A stretch of DNA of 64,000 nt, taken from the NCBI RefSeq assembly GCF_000383095.1, contig NZ_AORL01000009.1, positions 1 through 64,000 of the forward strand. The letters run 5' to 3'. The DNA comes from Sphingomonas sp. PR090111-T3T-6A. Its GTDB lineage: Bacteria > Pseudomonadota > Alphaproteobacteria > Sphingomonadales > Sphingomonadaceae. Shown here in pieces: positions 1-7,406 of the stretch. Both the position numbers and the translations under genes were made by a program. Within the stretch, counting starts at the first letter, position 1. Every line of letters begins with the position of its first letter. Under the pieces are notes generated by a model that saw only the letters and a program-made list of their open reading frames with translations, was not told the origin of the DNA and did no database searches.

Positions 1-18
1 CCGCAAACGGAGAAGTGC

Positions 19-627
19 ATGGAGAACGCTGACAAACGCCCAGATATCCTAGTGGGCATTGCCGAGTGGCTATCCGAGGATTTCGAATTTGAGGTCGTGG
101 AGGAGCTTCGCTCTGCTGGTGCGGCGGCGTCCGTGCTCAGGATACCGACCGGCCCCTACGCTGGCATCGAACTCTATCTGCCGACGGCCGTGGGCCTATT
201 CATCGCCGCGGGCTTCTTCAACGGCTTCCTGTCGAAAGCCGGTGAGGACGCCTACAGGGCCGTGAAGAAGGGAACGACGAGGCTGTTCCACAAGGCGCAT
301 CCGCTCGAGATCAAGTTCACGGGCAGCCCGGGCAAGGTGCGCGAAACCCCATACAGCGCCGGCTTCGCCGTCGGCTGCGAGTTACTGCCTACGCTTCGCG
401 TCAAGCTGCTTATCCGCAAGGATGTCTCCCCCGAGACGACCGAGGCAGGCATCGAGATATTCTTGGACCTTATGCGCGATATCCACGCTGAACGCGTGAG
501 CGAAGAGGATCTGCGGCGATTGTTTCCCTATAAGCCCGTCGGCGGTACCGTCCTCGTTGTCTACGACGCTGAAACTCAGACGATTTTGCCTGTCGACGGC
601 ATGGCCGACACGCCCTTGGCGCGCTGA
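19..627 (+). CDS. Unknown 202-aa protein with one hydrophobic segment
   Basis: I do not recognise this family. The ATG is preceded by a purine-rich CGGAGAA about 5 bases upstream, which supports this start. The protein is mostly soluble in character, with one hydrophobic, glycine-rich stretch at about residues 55-70 (PTAVGLFIAAGFFNGF). That stretch could be a membrane-contacting helix or a buried core helix. A basic, lysine-rich region follows it. The gene stands alone on the plus strand at the start of the visible island and ends inside a long hairpin that probably terminates its transcript. Its place in an island rich in defence genes is suggestive only. Confidence 0.6.
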   Translation: MENADKRPDILVGIAEWLSEDFEFEVVEELRSAGAAASVLRIPTGPYAGIELYLPTAVGLFIAAGFFNGFLSKAGEDAYRAVKKGTTRLFHKAHPLEIKFTGSPGKVRETPYSAGFAVGCELLPTLRVKLLIRKDVSPETTEAGIEIFLDLMRDIHAERVSEEDLRRLFPYKPVGGTVLVVYDAETQTILPVDGMADTPLAR

Positions 628-654
628 GAAGCTGCCCAAAGGCAGCCTCTCAGC
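623..654 (+). terminator. Hairpin overlapping the stop codon of the first gene
   Basis: GCTGAGA pairs with TCTCAGC, and inside it GCTGCC pairs with GGCAGC around a CAAA loop. The stop codon lies inside the 5' arm. There is no U-tract after the stem, so it is a likely but non-canonical terminator or an mRNA-stabilising 3' end. Confidence 0.5.
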
Positions 655-1092
655 GATGGTGGGGATAGGGGCTGTCAGCCATCTCCGCACCCTCGTTCAG
701 TGCTACAATCCGTGTCAGCCATTCACACCGATCCATTCACTGCAGTCGGCGAAACCACATCCGGACGCTTGAGAAATTTCGCGGTAGGACCTCAGTGCAG
801 TATCTGTATGAACTAACGGCAGATTCTGGGATGGTCGTTCGCATCGCCGAACGACGTCAATGAGGCGCTTTGACGAAGCATAGCTTCAGGCGATCCACTT
901 TGCATCCCGAACAGCCATGGCCGGGGTGATTTTTCTCGCTACCCAGATCGGAACATGCACAACCTGCACGCGGCATTCCCCAAAACGAAAGTGATGATCA
1001 GCTCGATCGCGAAGGATGGTGCCGAGCATGCAATTGGGGCGGCCGAAAAGGTCGCGCGCAACAACCAAGATGCGCACCTTTGTTTGCCTCGG
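655..1092. other. Gene-free stretch between the first gene and a converging gene
   Basis: I see no convincing gene here. The short frames have no ribosome binding sites or protein-like composition. I noted no repeat or RNA gene. Confidence 0.5.
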
Positions 1093-2289
1093 CTATCGTT
1101 CGTCGATCCGCGCTGTACCCAAGTGGATCTCATATTCGACCGCAGCTCCCCGGTCGAGGGTTAGCCTACCAAGCTGCGCTACGCTGCCGGGGCAATCGAC
1201 CGGCGCTTCAAGATCGGGAGCCAATGCTTGGAGAGCATCGCGGAACGGCTCGATCCACAGGCTCGCCACTCCTTCCGGGCGCACGACAACGGATGATACC
1301 ATGAGCAGGCTTCCGACACGCTTGGCCTCGCCTTCGATTGAGATGGTACTGCGCACGCCCGCTCCATGCCAACTGATCGCGAGTGCCACCCGTCTTAGCG
1401 CCCCGCCTTCGGTCTCTTCCAGGATTGCAGCACCGAGCGCTTTCGCAACGCTGTCCCAGTCCGCTTCGGTTGGAGGATCCCCGGCGAGAACGATACGGGC
1501 CAAGTTGGCGGTCCCGTCCCGCGCCGCGATCGTCGTCACGTCGGGCGTCTTCCAGCGTTGCATCACCGCCCCCAGATTGCCACGTCCGATCTCGACGACA
1601 TCGACGGTCTGGCCATCAATCTTCACTCTGCTCTGGGCCAACAATGTTATGCGATCGCCCGGTGGGCCTGGGGCACGCTCAAGACACAGAAAGGCGCTCA
1701 GCGCGGGATTAATCGCCAATTCCGTGGAAGCGGCGGGCGCACTCATTTCAGCTAGGTCGGCTTCCGTAGCGCCCAAATATTCGGGGATTAAGCGGTTGCC
1801 CCGAAACCAGTCCGTTAGGACAGCCTTCCAGCGCGGCACCGGGATCTCGCCGTCTAGCCGAAAGAGCTTGGTGTAGTCGGCATACTTGCCGGCGCGGTCG
1901 ATCCGATGATCGATGCGATCGAGATAGGCATCGCCGTCATAGGCGCGGATCGCTCCATCGAAATGGGATACAGCCTTTGCATTAAGATCATATTCGGCAT
2001 GACCATAGCGACATCCATAGGCGCCGCCGCCAAGACCGTGACTTGGGTCCTCGACAAGCTCCTCGACCTCGAAGGTGCGCACTATGCGCTCGTTATTACC
2101 GCCGGGGCGGACTTCGGGTGCCTTCCACCATAGCTGAGTCTTGTCGATCCCCGAATAATGCCGTTCGCCATCGCTGCTCTTATGTTCGGTGACGCCCGAA
2201 GGGATTGCCGCAATATCATCTGAATATTGCGGACCATGCCAATATTCGAGCTCCATCGTCTCGCGCGCGCTCGCCGGATGCCCGACCAT
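1093..2289 (-). CDS. Unknown 398-aa protein, start uncertain
   Basis: The frame has the amino-acid composition of a real protein over its whole length, with many D/E/W/Y residues, a motif-like AYGCRYGHAEYDLN segment near residue 90 and DRIDHRIDRAGKYADYTKLF near residue 125. I do not recognise the family. The start is unclear. ATG 2289 lacks a good Shine-Dalgarno sequence. The open frame continues upstream for about 18 further codons that also look coding, with no ATG, GTG or TTG before a TAA. A second in-frame ATG lies at about 2256. The gene may be 5'-truncated by recombination, or it may use ATG 2289. It stands alone on the minus strand, convergent with the first gene. Confidence 0.55.
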   Translation of the reverse strand: MVGHPASARETMELEYWHGPQYSDDIAAIPSGVTEHKSSDGERHYSGIDKTQLWWKAPEVRPGGNNERIVRTFEVEELVEDPSHGLGGGAYGCRYGHAEYDLNAKAVSHFDGAIRAYDGDAYLDRIDHRIDRAGKYADYTKLFRLDGEIPVPRWKAVLTDWFRGNRLIPEYLGATEADLAEMSAPAASTELAINPALSAFLCLERAPGPPGDRITLLAQSRVKIDGQTVDVVEIGRGNLGAVMQRWKTPDVTTIAARDGTANLARIVLAGDPPTEADWDSVAKALGAAILEETEGGALRRVALAISWHGAGVRSTISIEGEAKRVGSLLMVSSVVVRPEGVASLWIEPFRDALQALAPDLEAPVDCPGSVAQLGRLTLDRGAAVEYEIHLGTARIDER

Positions 2290-2416
2290 GTCGGGGTCAA
2301 GTCGCAGCCGCGCTGTGACATGTTCTTCCTCTGCGGTCTGAGTTAAACTGCGAGGCGTTTATCCCACACACACACGTTGCAATGAAGGTCGCGGCCTAGC
2401 GGCCTAACCGGATAGG

Positions 2417-2677
2417 CTAGTCGCGATCCGGCGAGCGCGACGCCCACCACGTCAGCAGAACACCTAGAGCCACCCCGATTACCCCTACCGCTAGAACAAT
2501 GCGGCCGAACGTCCGATCGGTGGCGTCGTGGCAATGCGGTTCCCAGCAGTCGCCGAGCGTGAAGGCGATGGTGCTAATCCCAATCACGATGATGGCGACC
2601 ACGGCATAGACGCCACAGCCCGGCGCGGCCACGCGCCTGCGACTTGCCCGGCGCTCATGGTCTTCGACAAAGCTCAT
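2417..2677 (-). CDS. Small two-helix membrane protein
   Basis: This 86-aa frame has a basic N-terminus (ERRASRRR) followed by two strongly hydrophobic helices, about residues 22-42 (VYAVVAIIVIGISTIAFTL) and 60-77 (IVLAVGVIGVALGVLLTW). A short Cys/His segment (CWEPHCHD) lies between them. The pattern is that of a small inner-membrane protein. No family is recognised, and the ribosome binding site is weak. It lies between two unrelated genes, so context gives no function. Confidence 0.4.
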   Translation of the reverse strand: MSFVEDHERRASRRRVAAPGCGVYAVVAIIVIGISTIAFTLGDCWEPHCHDATDRTFGRIVLAVGVIGVALGVLLTWWASRSPDRD

Positions 2678-2925
2678 ATCGCCGCCATCGCCAGTAGCCC
2701 GATCATGATTCCTGCATCCTCCTTGCCTGCCACGCGGTGACGCGAAATCTCATATAAAGATATCTGCATATCGCCGATACCACATAATTGGCAAAGCGAG
2801 CCGCTTTTCCGGGCCATTTTGCGCAGCCGAAACGACCATATTGTGAGTTGTGACGTATAACGCCACGCTTCCAATTCCCCGTTCGTTCCCGTATATGGCG
2901 TTGCTGAGGTTTAGGAGTCATCGCC

Positions 2926-3522
2926 GTGGAAGCAGAGTTCATCGCTCGCATGCAGGCTGAGCAACGGGAGCTAGAGCGCAAGCTTAAGGCCGTTCGCGAC
3001 CTGCTCGCGGCGTATGGTGCTGAGCCGGCGGCAGAACCTAACGCCACAATCGTCGAAACCTCAGTCGTCGAAATTGCCTCGGCTAATGCAGTCGCCGAGA
3101 AGAAGCCTGCCGCCAGCCCGAGGCCGAAAGTAGGGATGGATGGGTTCGGCGATTATGGACGTACGATCATAGCAGAGTGCATGAGGGCCATGCTCCTTAC
3201 GCCCCAGATGCCGATCAAGACGCGGCGGCTGGTCGAGATTCTCGAGTCTAAGAACGTCGGCATCACCGGCGACAACAAAATCAATGCGGTGGGAGCGCTG
3301 CTGTCTCGCAGCATAGACATTACGAGTCATGGGAAGGCCGGATGGACGGTAAACGATCCTCACACGGCCCTTGAGATCGTGGGCAAATATGCCCGCCCAA
3401 TAAATGAGGCGTCCGCAGCGGATGCCATGGACGCCTCAGAAACCGCGCTGCACGCGCAAGAAGAAGGAGACCACCGGAATGAGCCATCATTCCTTCGGGT
3501 GGCGGGGGCGGCAACCCCTTAG
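2926..3522 (+). CDS. Coiled-coil plus winged-helix-like protein
   Basis: The protein has 198 aa. Residues 1-30 form a charged amphipathic helix (MEAEFIARMQAEQRELERKL) consistent with a dimeric coiled coil. A linker rich in Pro and Ala follows. The segment at about residues 95-145 (from PIKTRRLVEILESKNVGI to GKAGWTVND) has the helix-turn-helix-wing pattern seen in HARE-HTH and related winged-helix modules that read small-molecule or DNA signals. The C-terminus is acidic and low in complexity. A DNA-binding or regulatory role is inferred from this fold pattern only. The gene is just upstream of the vapD-like gene on the same strand. Confidence 0.55.
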   Translation: MEAEFIARMQAEQRELERKLKAVRDLLAAYGAEPAAEPNATIVETSVVEIASANAVAEKKPAASPRPKVGMDGFGDYGRTIIAECMRAMLLTPQMPIKTRRLVEILESKNVGITGDNKINAVGALLSRSIDITSHGKAGWTVNDPHTALEIVGKYARPINEASAADAMDASETALHAQEEGDHRNEPSFLRVAGAATP

Positions 3523-3657
3523 CTACCCATTGCTCTTGTTAGAGAGCTAGTGGACGCCGTGGCGGAGAGCGATCCCCGCCACGGCTCTCTGCTAGCAAAT
3601 CATGAGAGATTCGTCTATAGGAACGCGGTGTTCACCCGCTTTCCGAAAGGGCCTCCC

Positions 3658-4044
3658 ATGACTGTTGTGCGTCTCGATCCGAAGCGCACCACGCCGCCAA
3701 AAGCGGCTCATAGAAGGGCTGGAAGGGTGTACGCGATTACCTTCGATCTTGATGGGAAGATTGCGGAAGCGATGTGCGGTGCGAACTGGCGCGGCACCTG
3801 TTATGCGAAAATCCAGACCGTGTTCGCCGAGCACGGGTTTGGGCGTGTGCAGGGAAGTGTCTATTTTGGTGACCAGGATTCAGATGCTGTTCGCTGCGTG
3901 CTGGCTGTTCAGGACGTCGATCGCCGGTTCGCTTGGTTCGGCCGCGCTGTGAAGGATCTTCGGATGCTTCGCGTGGACGAGAATAACGACTTGCTTCCGC
4001 TGCTTAGCAACCGTTTGCGGCTAGACGACGAGGATGCGGCTTGA
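3658..4044 (+). CDS. vapD: VapD-like endoribonuclease
   Basis: This 128-aa protein matches the VapD family, small Cas2-like RNases that act as toxins or mRNA interferases. Visible family features are the first strand YAITFDLD (25-32) with its acidic residues, the central HGFxxxQGSVYF (59-70), a strand CVLAVQDV, and the C-terminal WFGRAVKDLRMLRVDENNDL (93-112). The frame stays open further upstream, to 3550. I chose ATG 3658 because GAAAGGG lies just before it and VapD homology begins about 24 residues later. The stop codon overlaps the TTG start of the next frame (TTGA), suggesting translational coupling as in toxin-antitoxin pairs. The 24-aa basic N-terminal extension is unusual. Confidence 0.75.
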   Translation: MTVVRLDPKRTTPPKAAHRRAGRVYAITFDLDGKIAEAMCGANWRGTCYAKIQTVFAEHGFGRVQGSVYFGDQDSDAVRCVLAVQDVDRRFAWFGRAVKDLRMLRVDENNDLLPLLSNRLRLDDEDAA

Positions 4045-4241
4045 AGCCTGACAAACGCCTTACCTTAGCTGACGCCCTAGCCGAGGGACGGTTGGAGGAT
4101 TTCATTGCCCAAGCCGAGGCGGCGGGCGTAGGCCCCGCCGACCCAGCCGAGTTCGACCGATTAGTCGCGAAGGCTACAGCGCCCCAACCATCAGATCGAA
4201 CATCGCGTTCATCCGCTCGCGGTGGTTCGCGCGGAAAGTGA
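4041..4241 (+). CDS. Small protein coupled to vapD, running into a transposase antisense
   Basis: A 66-aa frame starts with TTG overlapping the vapD stop (TTGA). The first ~48 residues (LTLADALAEGRLEDFIAQAEAAGVGPADPAEFDRLVAKA) look like a compact helical protein and could be the partner or antitoxin of VapD. The last ~20 residues lie antisense to the 3' end of the IS1595-type transposase and are Ser/Arg-rich. That suggests the element landed in the original gene and replaced its C-terminus. The antitoxin role is inferred from the overlap alone. Confidence 0.45.
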   Translation: MKPDKRLTLADALAEGRLEDFIAQAEAAGVGPADPAEFDRLVAKATAPQPSDRTSRSSARGGSRGK

Positions 4242-5073
4242 ACTCGTCGAGATAGCGCGCCATATGCTTGCCGCTGATCTGCACATGGGTGGAGCGCACC
4301 GACGCCTTGAACAGCCGCCAGAAGCCTTCCACGGCGTTGGTGGAGTGCGTCACGCCCTGCCGGTAATCGTAGCGGCTCCATTCCTTCGCGGCGTGCTTCA
4401 CGGAGCCATGAACGTAGCCGTCGCCTTCCAGTAAGCCGTAGGACATCAGTTCGTCCGTCGAGACGACAGAGCCTTTCTCGACATTCTCGTTCACGACCGC
4501 GCGCAGCGTCGGCTTCTTCACGTCGGGGATGATGCGGGTAACGAGCGGGCCACCCTCTTCCTTCATACCCATCACGATCGTCTTGCCGGGGGCGCCACGA
4601 CCGCGCTTGCCACCAGAGCGGCGACCGCCGACATAAGCCTCGTCCGCCTGCACGTGGCCCGAGAGCAGGCCGTCGAAATCCGCCTTGCCCATCAGCGTGC
4701 GGATTTGCATCCCGATCCGGTAAGCGGTCTTGTACGTCACGCCAAGCTGGCGCTGGAGTTCCTTGCCGCTGACACCGTGGCGCGTGGTGGCGAATAGATA
4801 CATCGCATAGAACCACGAAACTAGTGGCGTGCGGGTGTCGTGCAGGATGGTGTTCGCCGTGGGCGCGATCTGGTGAAGGCAGTTCGGGCAGGCATAGACG
4901 CGACGATCGCGCAGCTTGTGGAACTCGCCTTCAACGCCGCACGCGGGGCAATCCATCGTCGTGCCGCCAAAGCGCACATTCATGATGTGAACGAGGCAGG
5001 CGTCATCATTGGGGAAGCGAGCGAAGAACTCGCGAACCGACATGGCGACAACGGCGGAGGGCTTCTTGCTCAT
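4174..5073 (-). mobile_element. IS1595-family (ISXO2-like) transposase
   Basis: This 299-aa protein has an N-terminal zinc ribbon (C42/C45 and C62/C65: DCPACG...ACPNC) followed by the ISXO2-like DDE domain. That domain shows D144-E145 (QADEAYVGG), D207 (STDELMSY) and a late H-S-T-N-A-V-E-G block (N246, E249) with K256, matching the DDNK/E-type active site of IS1595 elements. Length and order are normal, so the transposase looks intact. I could not place terminal inverted repeats. The left end should be near 4160-4175, where the vapD-linked reading frame loses its protein-like composition. Confidence 0.85.
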
Positions 5074-5239
5074 GCATCAGCATATGCCCGAATGCCTAAC
5101 GTGGGTCAAGGGGATAAACGCCTCATTTTTTTATCCGTGTTGGAAGTACAGATGAACCTAAACGCGCTTTAATCGACTTTGGTCGATAAGCAGACCGAGT
5201 GCCTTGTTACAAGCGCAGCCGTATCGCTCGTCTCGCTCC
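5074..5239. other. Gap next to the IS1595 transposase
   Basis: This AT-richer stretch includes a run of seven T at about 5127. It should contain the right end of the insertion sequence. No gene was seen. Confidence 0.3.
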
Positions 5240-5554
5240 TTATGAAAAGATGTCAGCTTTCAGGAGCAAAGTAGAATACTTGGAACCGCCGGAATAGGGC
5301 GCATTCCAGACCGACGCCTCTTCGTCAGATAGCACCAACCTGACGGCAACTGCCCGGAGTCGAAACCGATAGGCAGTTCGCGACCAGCGCCAGTCGTTCA
5401 AGTTTAGGCCGACGAACGTCCGATCTCTTCGGAAGCTGCCGCTCAGATCGACCATAGCGGGCCGTTGGCAGCCGCCGACATACCCGACGTTAGAATAGAT
5501 TGCCTCGTTCTCCAAAAGCAGTCCTTCATTAAGCCGAATTCGGACGCTACTCAC
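5240..5554 (-). pseudogene. Lipoprotein-like gene lacking a normal start
   Basis: The 104-aa frame begins at a GTG (5554), but protein-like sequence in the same frame continues upstream to about 5690. It includes a hydrophobic stretch and a lipobox-like LQLLGC followed by DRQTVAVAFERPP, as at the N-terminus of a secreted lipoprotein. No ATG, GTG or TTG exists in that upstream part before an in-frame TAA. The likely explanation is a mutated start or a frameshift near the signal peptide of a small lipoprotein. The family is not recognised. Function and expression are doubtful. Confidence 0.4.
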
Positions 5555-5940
5555 GATCGGCGGCCGCTCGAAAGCTACTGCAACCGTTTGCCGGTCGCAG
5601 CCCAGTAACTGCAGAAAAAGCCATTGTCTTCTTGCTAAAATGATGACGAGCGCAGCAGCACAAAAATCGCACTTTGCGCAATTTCTAAGACACAGACCAT
5701 GCGGTTATTTATATGGATTGTTTCCGGTTGGTTCTCGGTAACGTTCGGCCGGACAAAAGTTACATCATCTTTGCATTTCTCGTGCCGATGAGCTTTTGTT
5801 TGCTATAGTGAAGCAAATTCGGCGCTCACCAGATTGCTCGGCGTTGAGGGCGGTTCTATTCTGCCCCTAGCAAAGCGTTTCAAGGTCAGGCATCGAGCGC
5901 TCGGACTAAACGCAAGTCGCTTGGTCGCTCGGGGGCTCTC
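5555..5940. other. Upstream region of the nuclease-HerA operon
   Basis: The left part holds the remnant N-terminus described in the preceding feature. The rest is noticeably AT-richer than its neighbours (about 5640-5820) and contains TATAGT at 5804-5809, a possible -10 box for the plus-strand operon. No good -35 box is visible at the right spacing. No gene was seen. Confidence 0.3.
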
Positions 5941-6147
5941 ATGAAATTCGTTCACACGGCGGACTGGCAATTGGGGAATGCGTTCGTGCGCAAACGCCAC
6001 GCCCTTCTCGTCGAACTCGAGGAGAAGCGCGACGATGCGACAGCGGTCGCGGCAACATCGGTGGCGGCCGAGACGCTCGCGATTCTCGAAGCCAATGACC
6101 GGGCCGTTCCGGCCAACCGACTCTCACTAACCGAGACCGCGGCATGA
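5941..6147 (+). pseudogene. Short ORF with the N-terminus of an Mre11/SbcD-type nuclease
   Basis: The first 12-15 residues (MKFVHTADWQLGNAF) are the diagnostic start of SbcD/YhaO-type metallophosphatase exonucleases, including the first metal-binding Asp-His pair (HTADWQLG). The expected phosphoesterase domain of several hundred residues is missing. After residue 15 the sequence is Ala/Glu-rich and unrelated, and it ends at residue 68. Its TGA overlaps the ATG of the next gene (ATGA), so it could still couple translation of the nuclease gene. It is best read as a deletion remnant or join at the head of the defence operon, though a functional leader peptide is not excluded. Confidence 0.5.
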
Positions 6148-7394
6148 CCGAAGCGGAAGCTCAGGAAGCGCAGCGCGAAGCGACGGCAACGATCCGCGGC
6201 TACATGTATCAGTTCGATGCGAGCATTCTCGCCGTGCTTAGCGCTACTAAGTCCGAGTCGATCACCGTAGAGGGGGTCGAAGACTTCGACGTTATCGCGG
6301 ACGAGACCCAGACCTATGGACAGGTCAAGTACTACGAAGCGCAAAAGCTCACGGATTCGACTTTGCGTGACGCCATTCTGCCGATGATTACGGGATTCCT
6401 TCGCTATCCGGCGGACGTTCGCCTCCGGAAAAAATACGTCCTCTACGGCTACTTCAAGGACTCGGCTGGCGTAGCGACGTCCTATGGGCTTGCCGATATG
6501 CAACGCGTGCTCGTCCGCGCCCAGTACGCGGTCGATCCCGCGACCGGGAGTCGCGTCAAAACCACGATCAATCTGCAAACCGCGCTGGGAGCGTCGGACG
6601 AGGATCTGACCATCTTTTGCGACCGGTTTACGGTTGTTCTCAGCGAGCCGTTCGACATGCACCGAGCACGGGTCATTGAAGCGCTGCGCGCAGCGCTCGG
6701 GGTGGCCGAGGACGAAGCCAATTTATACAGTTATCCGTCGGCGTTCTCAGCAATGGCAGCGCTCTCGAGCGCTTCGTCGAAAGCCGCGCGGACTACGACG
6801 CGCAAGGATTTCCTCCAGCAGATCCAGCCCAACGTCGCCGTTTATTCGGCCTGGGCGCTCCGCAGGGAAAGCGAAGCGGCCTACTGCAGGTTGATCCGCG
6901 AAGCACATTTTGCCCGCCTCAACGTCGAGAATCACGACCGCTTCTTCATCATCGATCTGCCCGACACCGAAACCCTGGATATGCTGATCACCCTTGTGCG
7001 CCACATCATCGGCGGATGGAGCAGCCACAGGTCGAAGTCCAAACCGGCGAAAGAACGCTACGCGCCTTTCTTCTTTTTTCCCGGCATCGACCCCGCGGAT
7101 CTCGTTGAACTGAAGAGCCGGCTGATAGGCGAGAGTTACCGGATCACAGACGGCTACGCCTTTTTTGGGGCGCCATTCACCACACAGCAGCTCCTGCTCG
7201 CTCAGACGGCGCTTGAGCCGATCGCGGCCCGCATCGTCGGCGACGGCGCGCAGTTAGCCGCCGCGCTCGATGCATCGGTACGCCGCCGGCTCGTTGTCCA
7301 GCTTCATGCCGGCAAACCGCAGGCGATCGACGCGAAGTTTCGGCAGATTTCGGTGCCCGTGCGCAGCGCTGCGATGGCTATGAAAATCGTCTAG
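6144..7394 (+). CDS. DUF4297-type (Cap4-like) predicted nuclease, HerA partner
   Basis: This 416-aa protein starts with the pattern of the DUF4297/Cap4 PD-(D/E)XK nuclease domain: RGYMYQFDASILAVL (18-32), then TVEGVEDFDVI (41-51) carrying the acidic residues, then QVKYYEAQKLTDSTLRDAI (60-78) carrying the Q-x-K motif. The remaining ~300 residues are not assigned and probably mediate assembly. The ATG overlaps the preceding stop, and the herA-like gene starts 12 bases after the stop, so the two are one operon. DUF4297 plus HerA is a reported anti-phage system in which the ATPase and nuclease form a large complex. A DNA-degrading role here is inferred from that pairing. Confidence 0.8.
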   Translation: MTEAEAQEAQREATATIRGYMYQFDASILAVLSATKSESITVEGVEDFDVIADETQTYGQVKYYEAQKLTDSTLRDAILPMITGFLRYPADVRLRKKYVLYGYFKDSAGVATSYGLADMQRVLVRAQYAVDPATGSRVKTTINLQTALGASDEDLTIFCDRFTVVLSEPFDMHRARVIEALRAALGVAEDEANLYSYPSAFSAMAALSSASSKAARTTTRKDFLQQIQPNVAVYSAWALRRESEAAYCRLIREAHFARLNVENHDRFFIIDLPDTETLDMLITLVRHIIGGWSSHRSKSKPAKERYAPFFFFPGIDPADLVELKSRLIGESYRITDGYAFFGAPFTTQQLLLAQTALEPIAARIVGDGAQLAAALDASVRRRLVVQLHAGKPQAIDAKFRQISVPVRSAAMAMKIV

Positions 7395-7406
7395 GGAGCA
7401 AGTGGG

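Noticed and set aside
1016-1876. A 286-codon plus-strand frame
   Set aside because: It is Ser/Arg/Ala-rich and antisense to the 398-aa unknown gene, which has the better protein composition.
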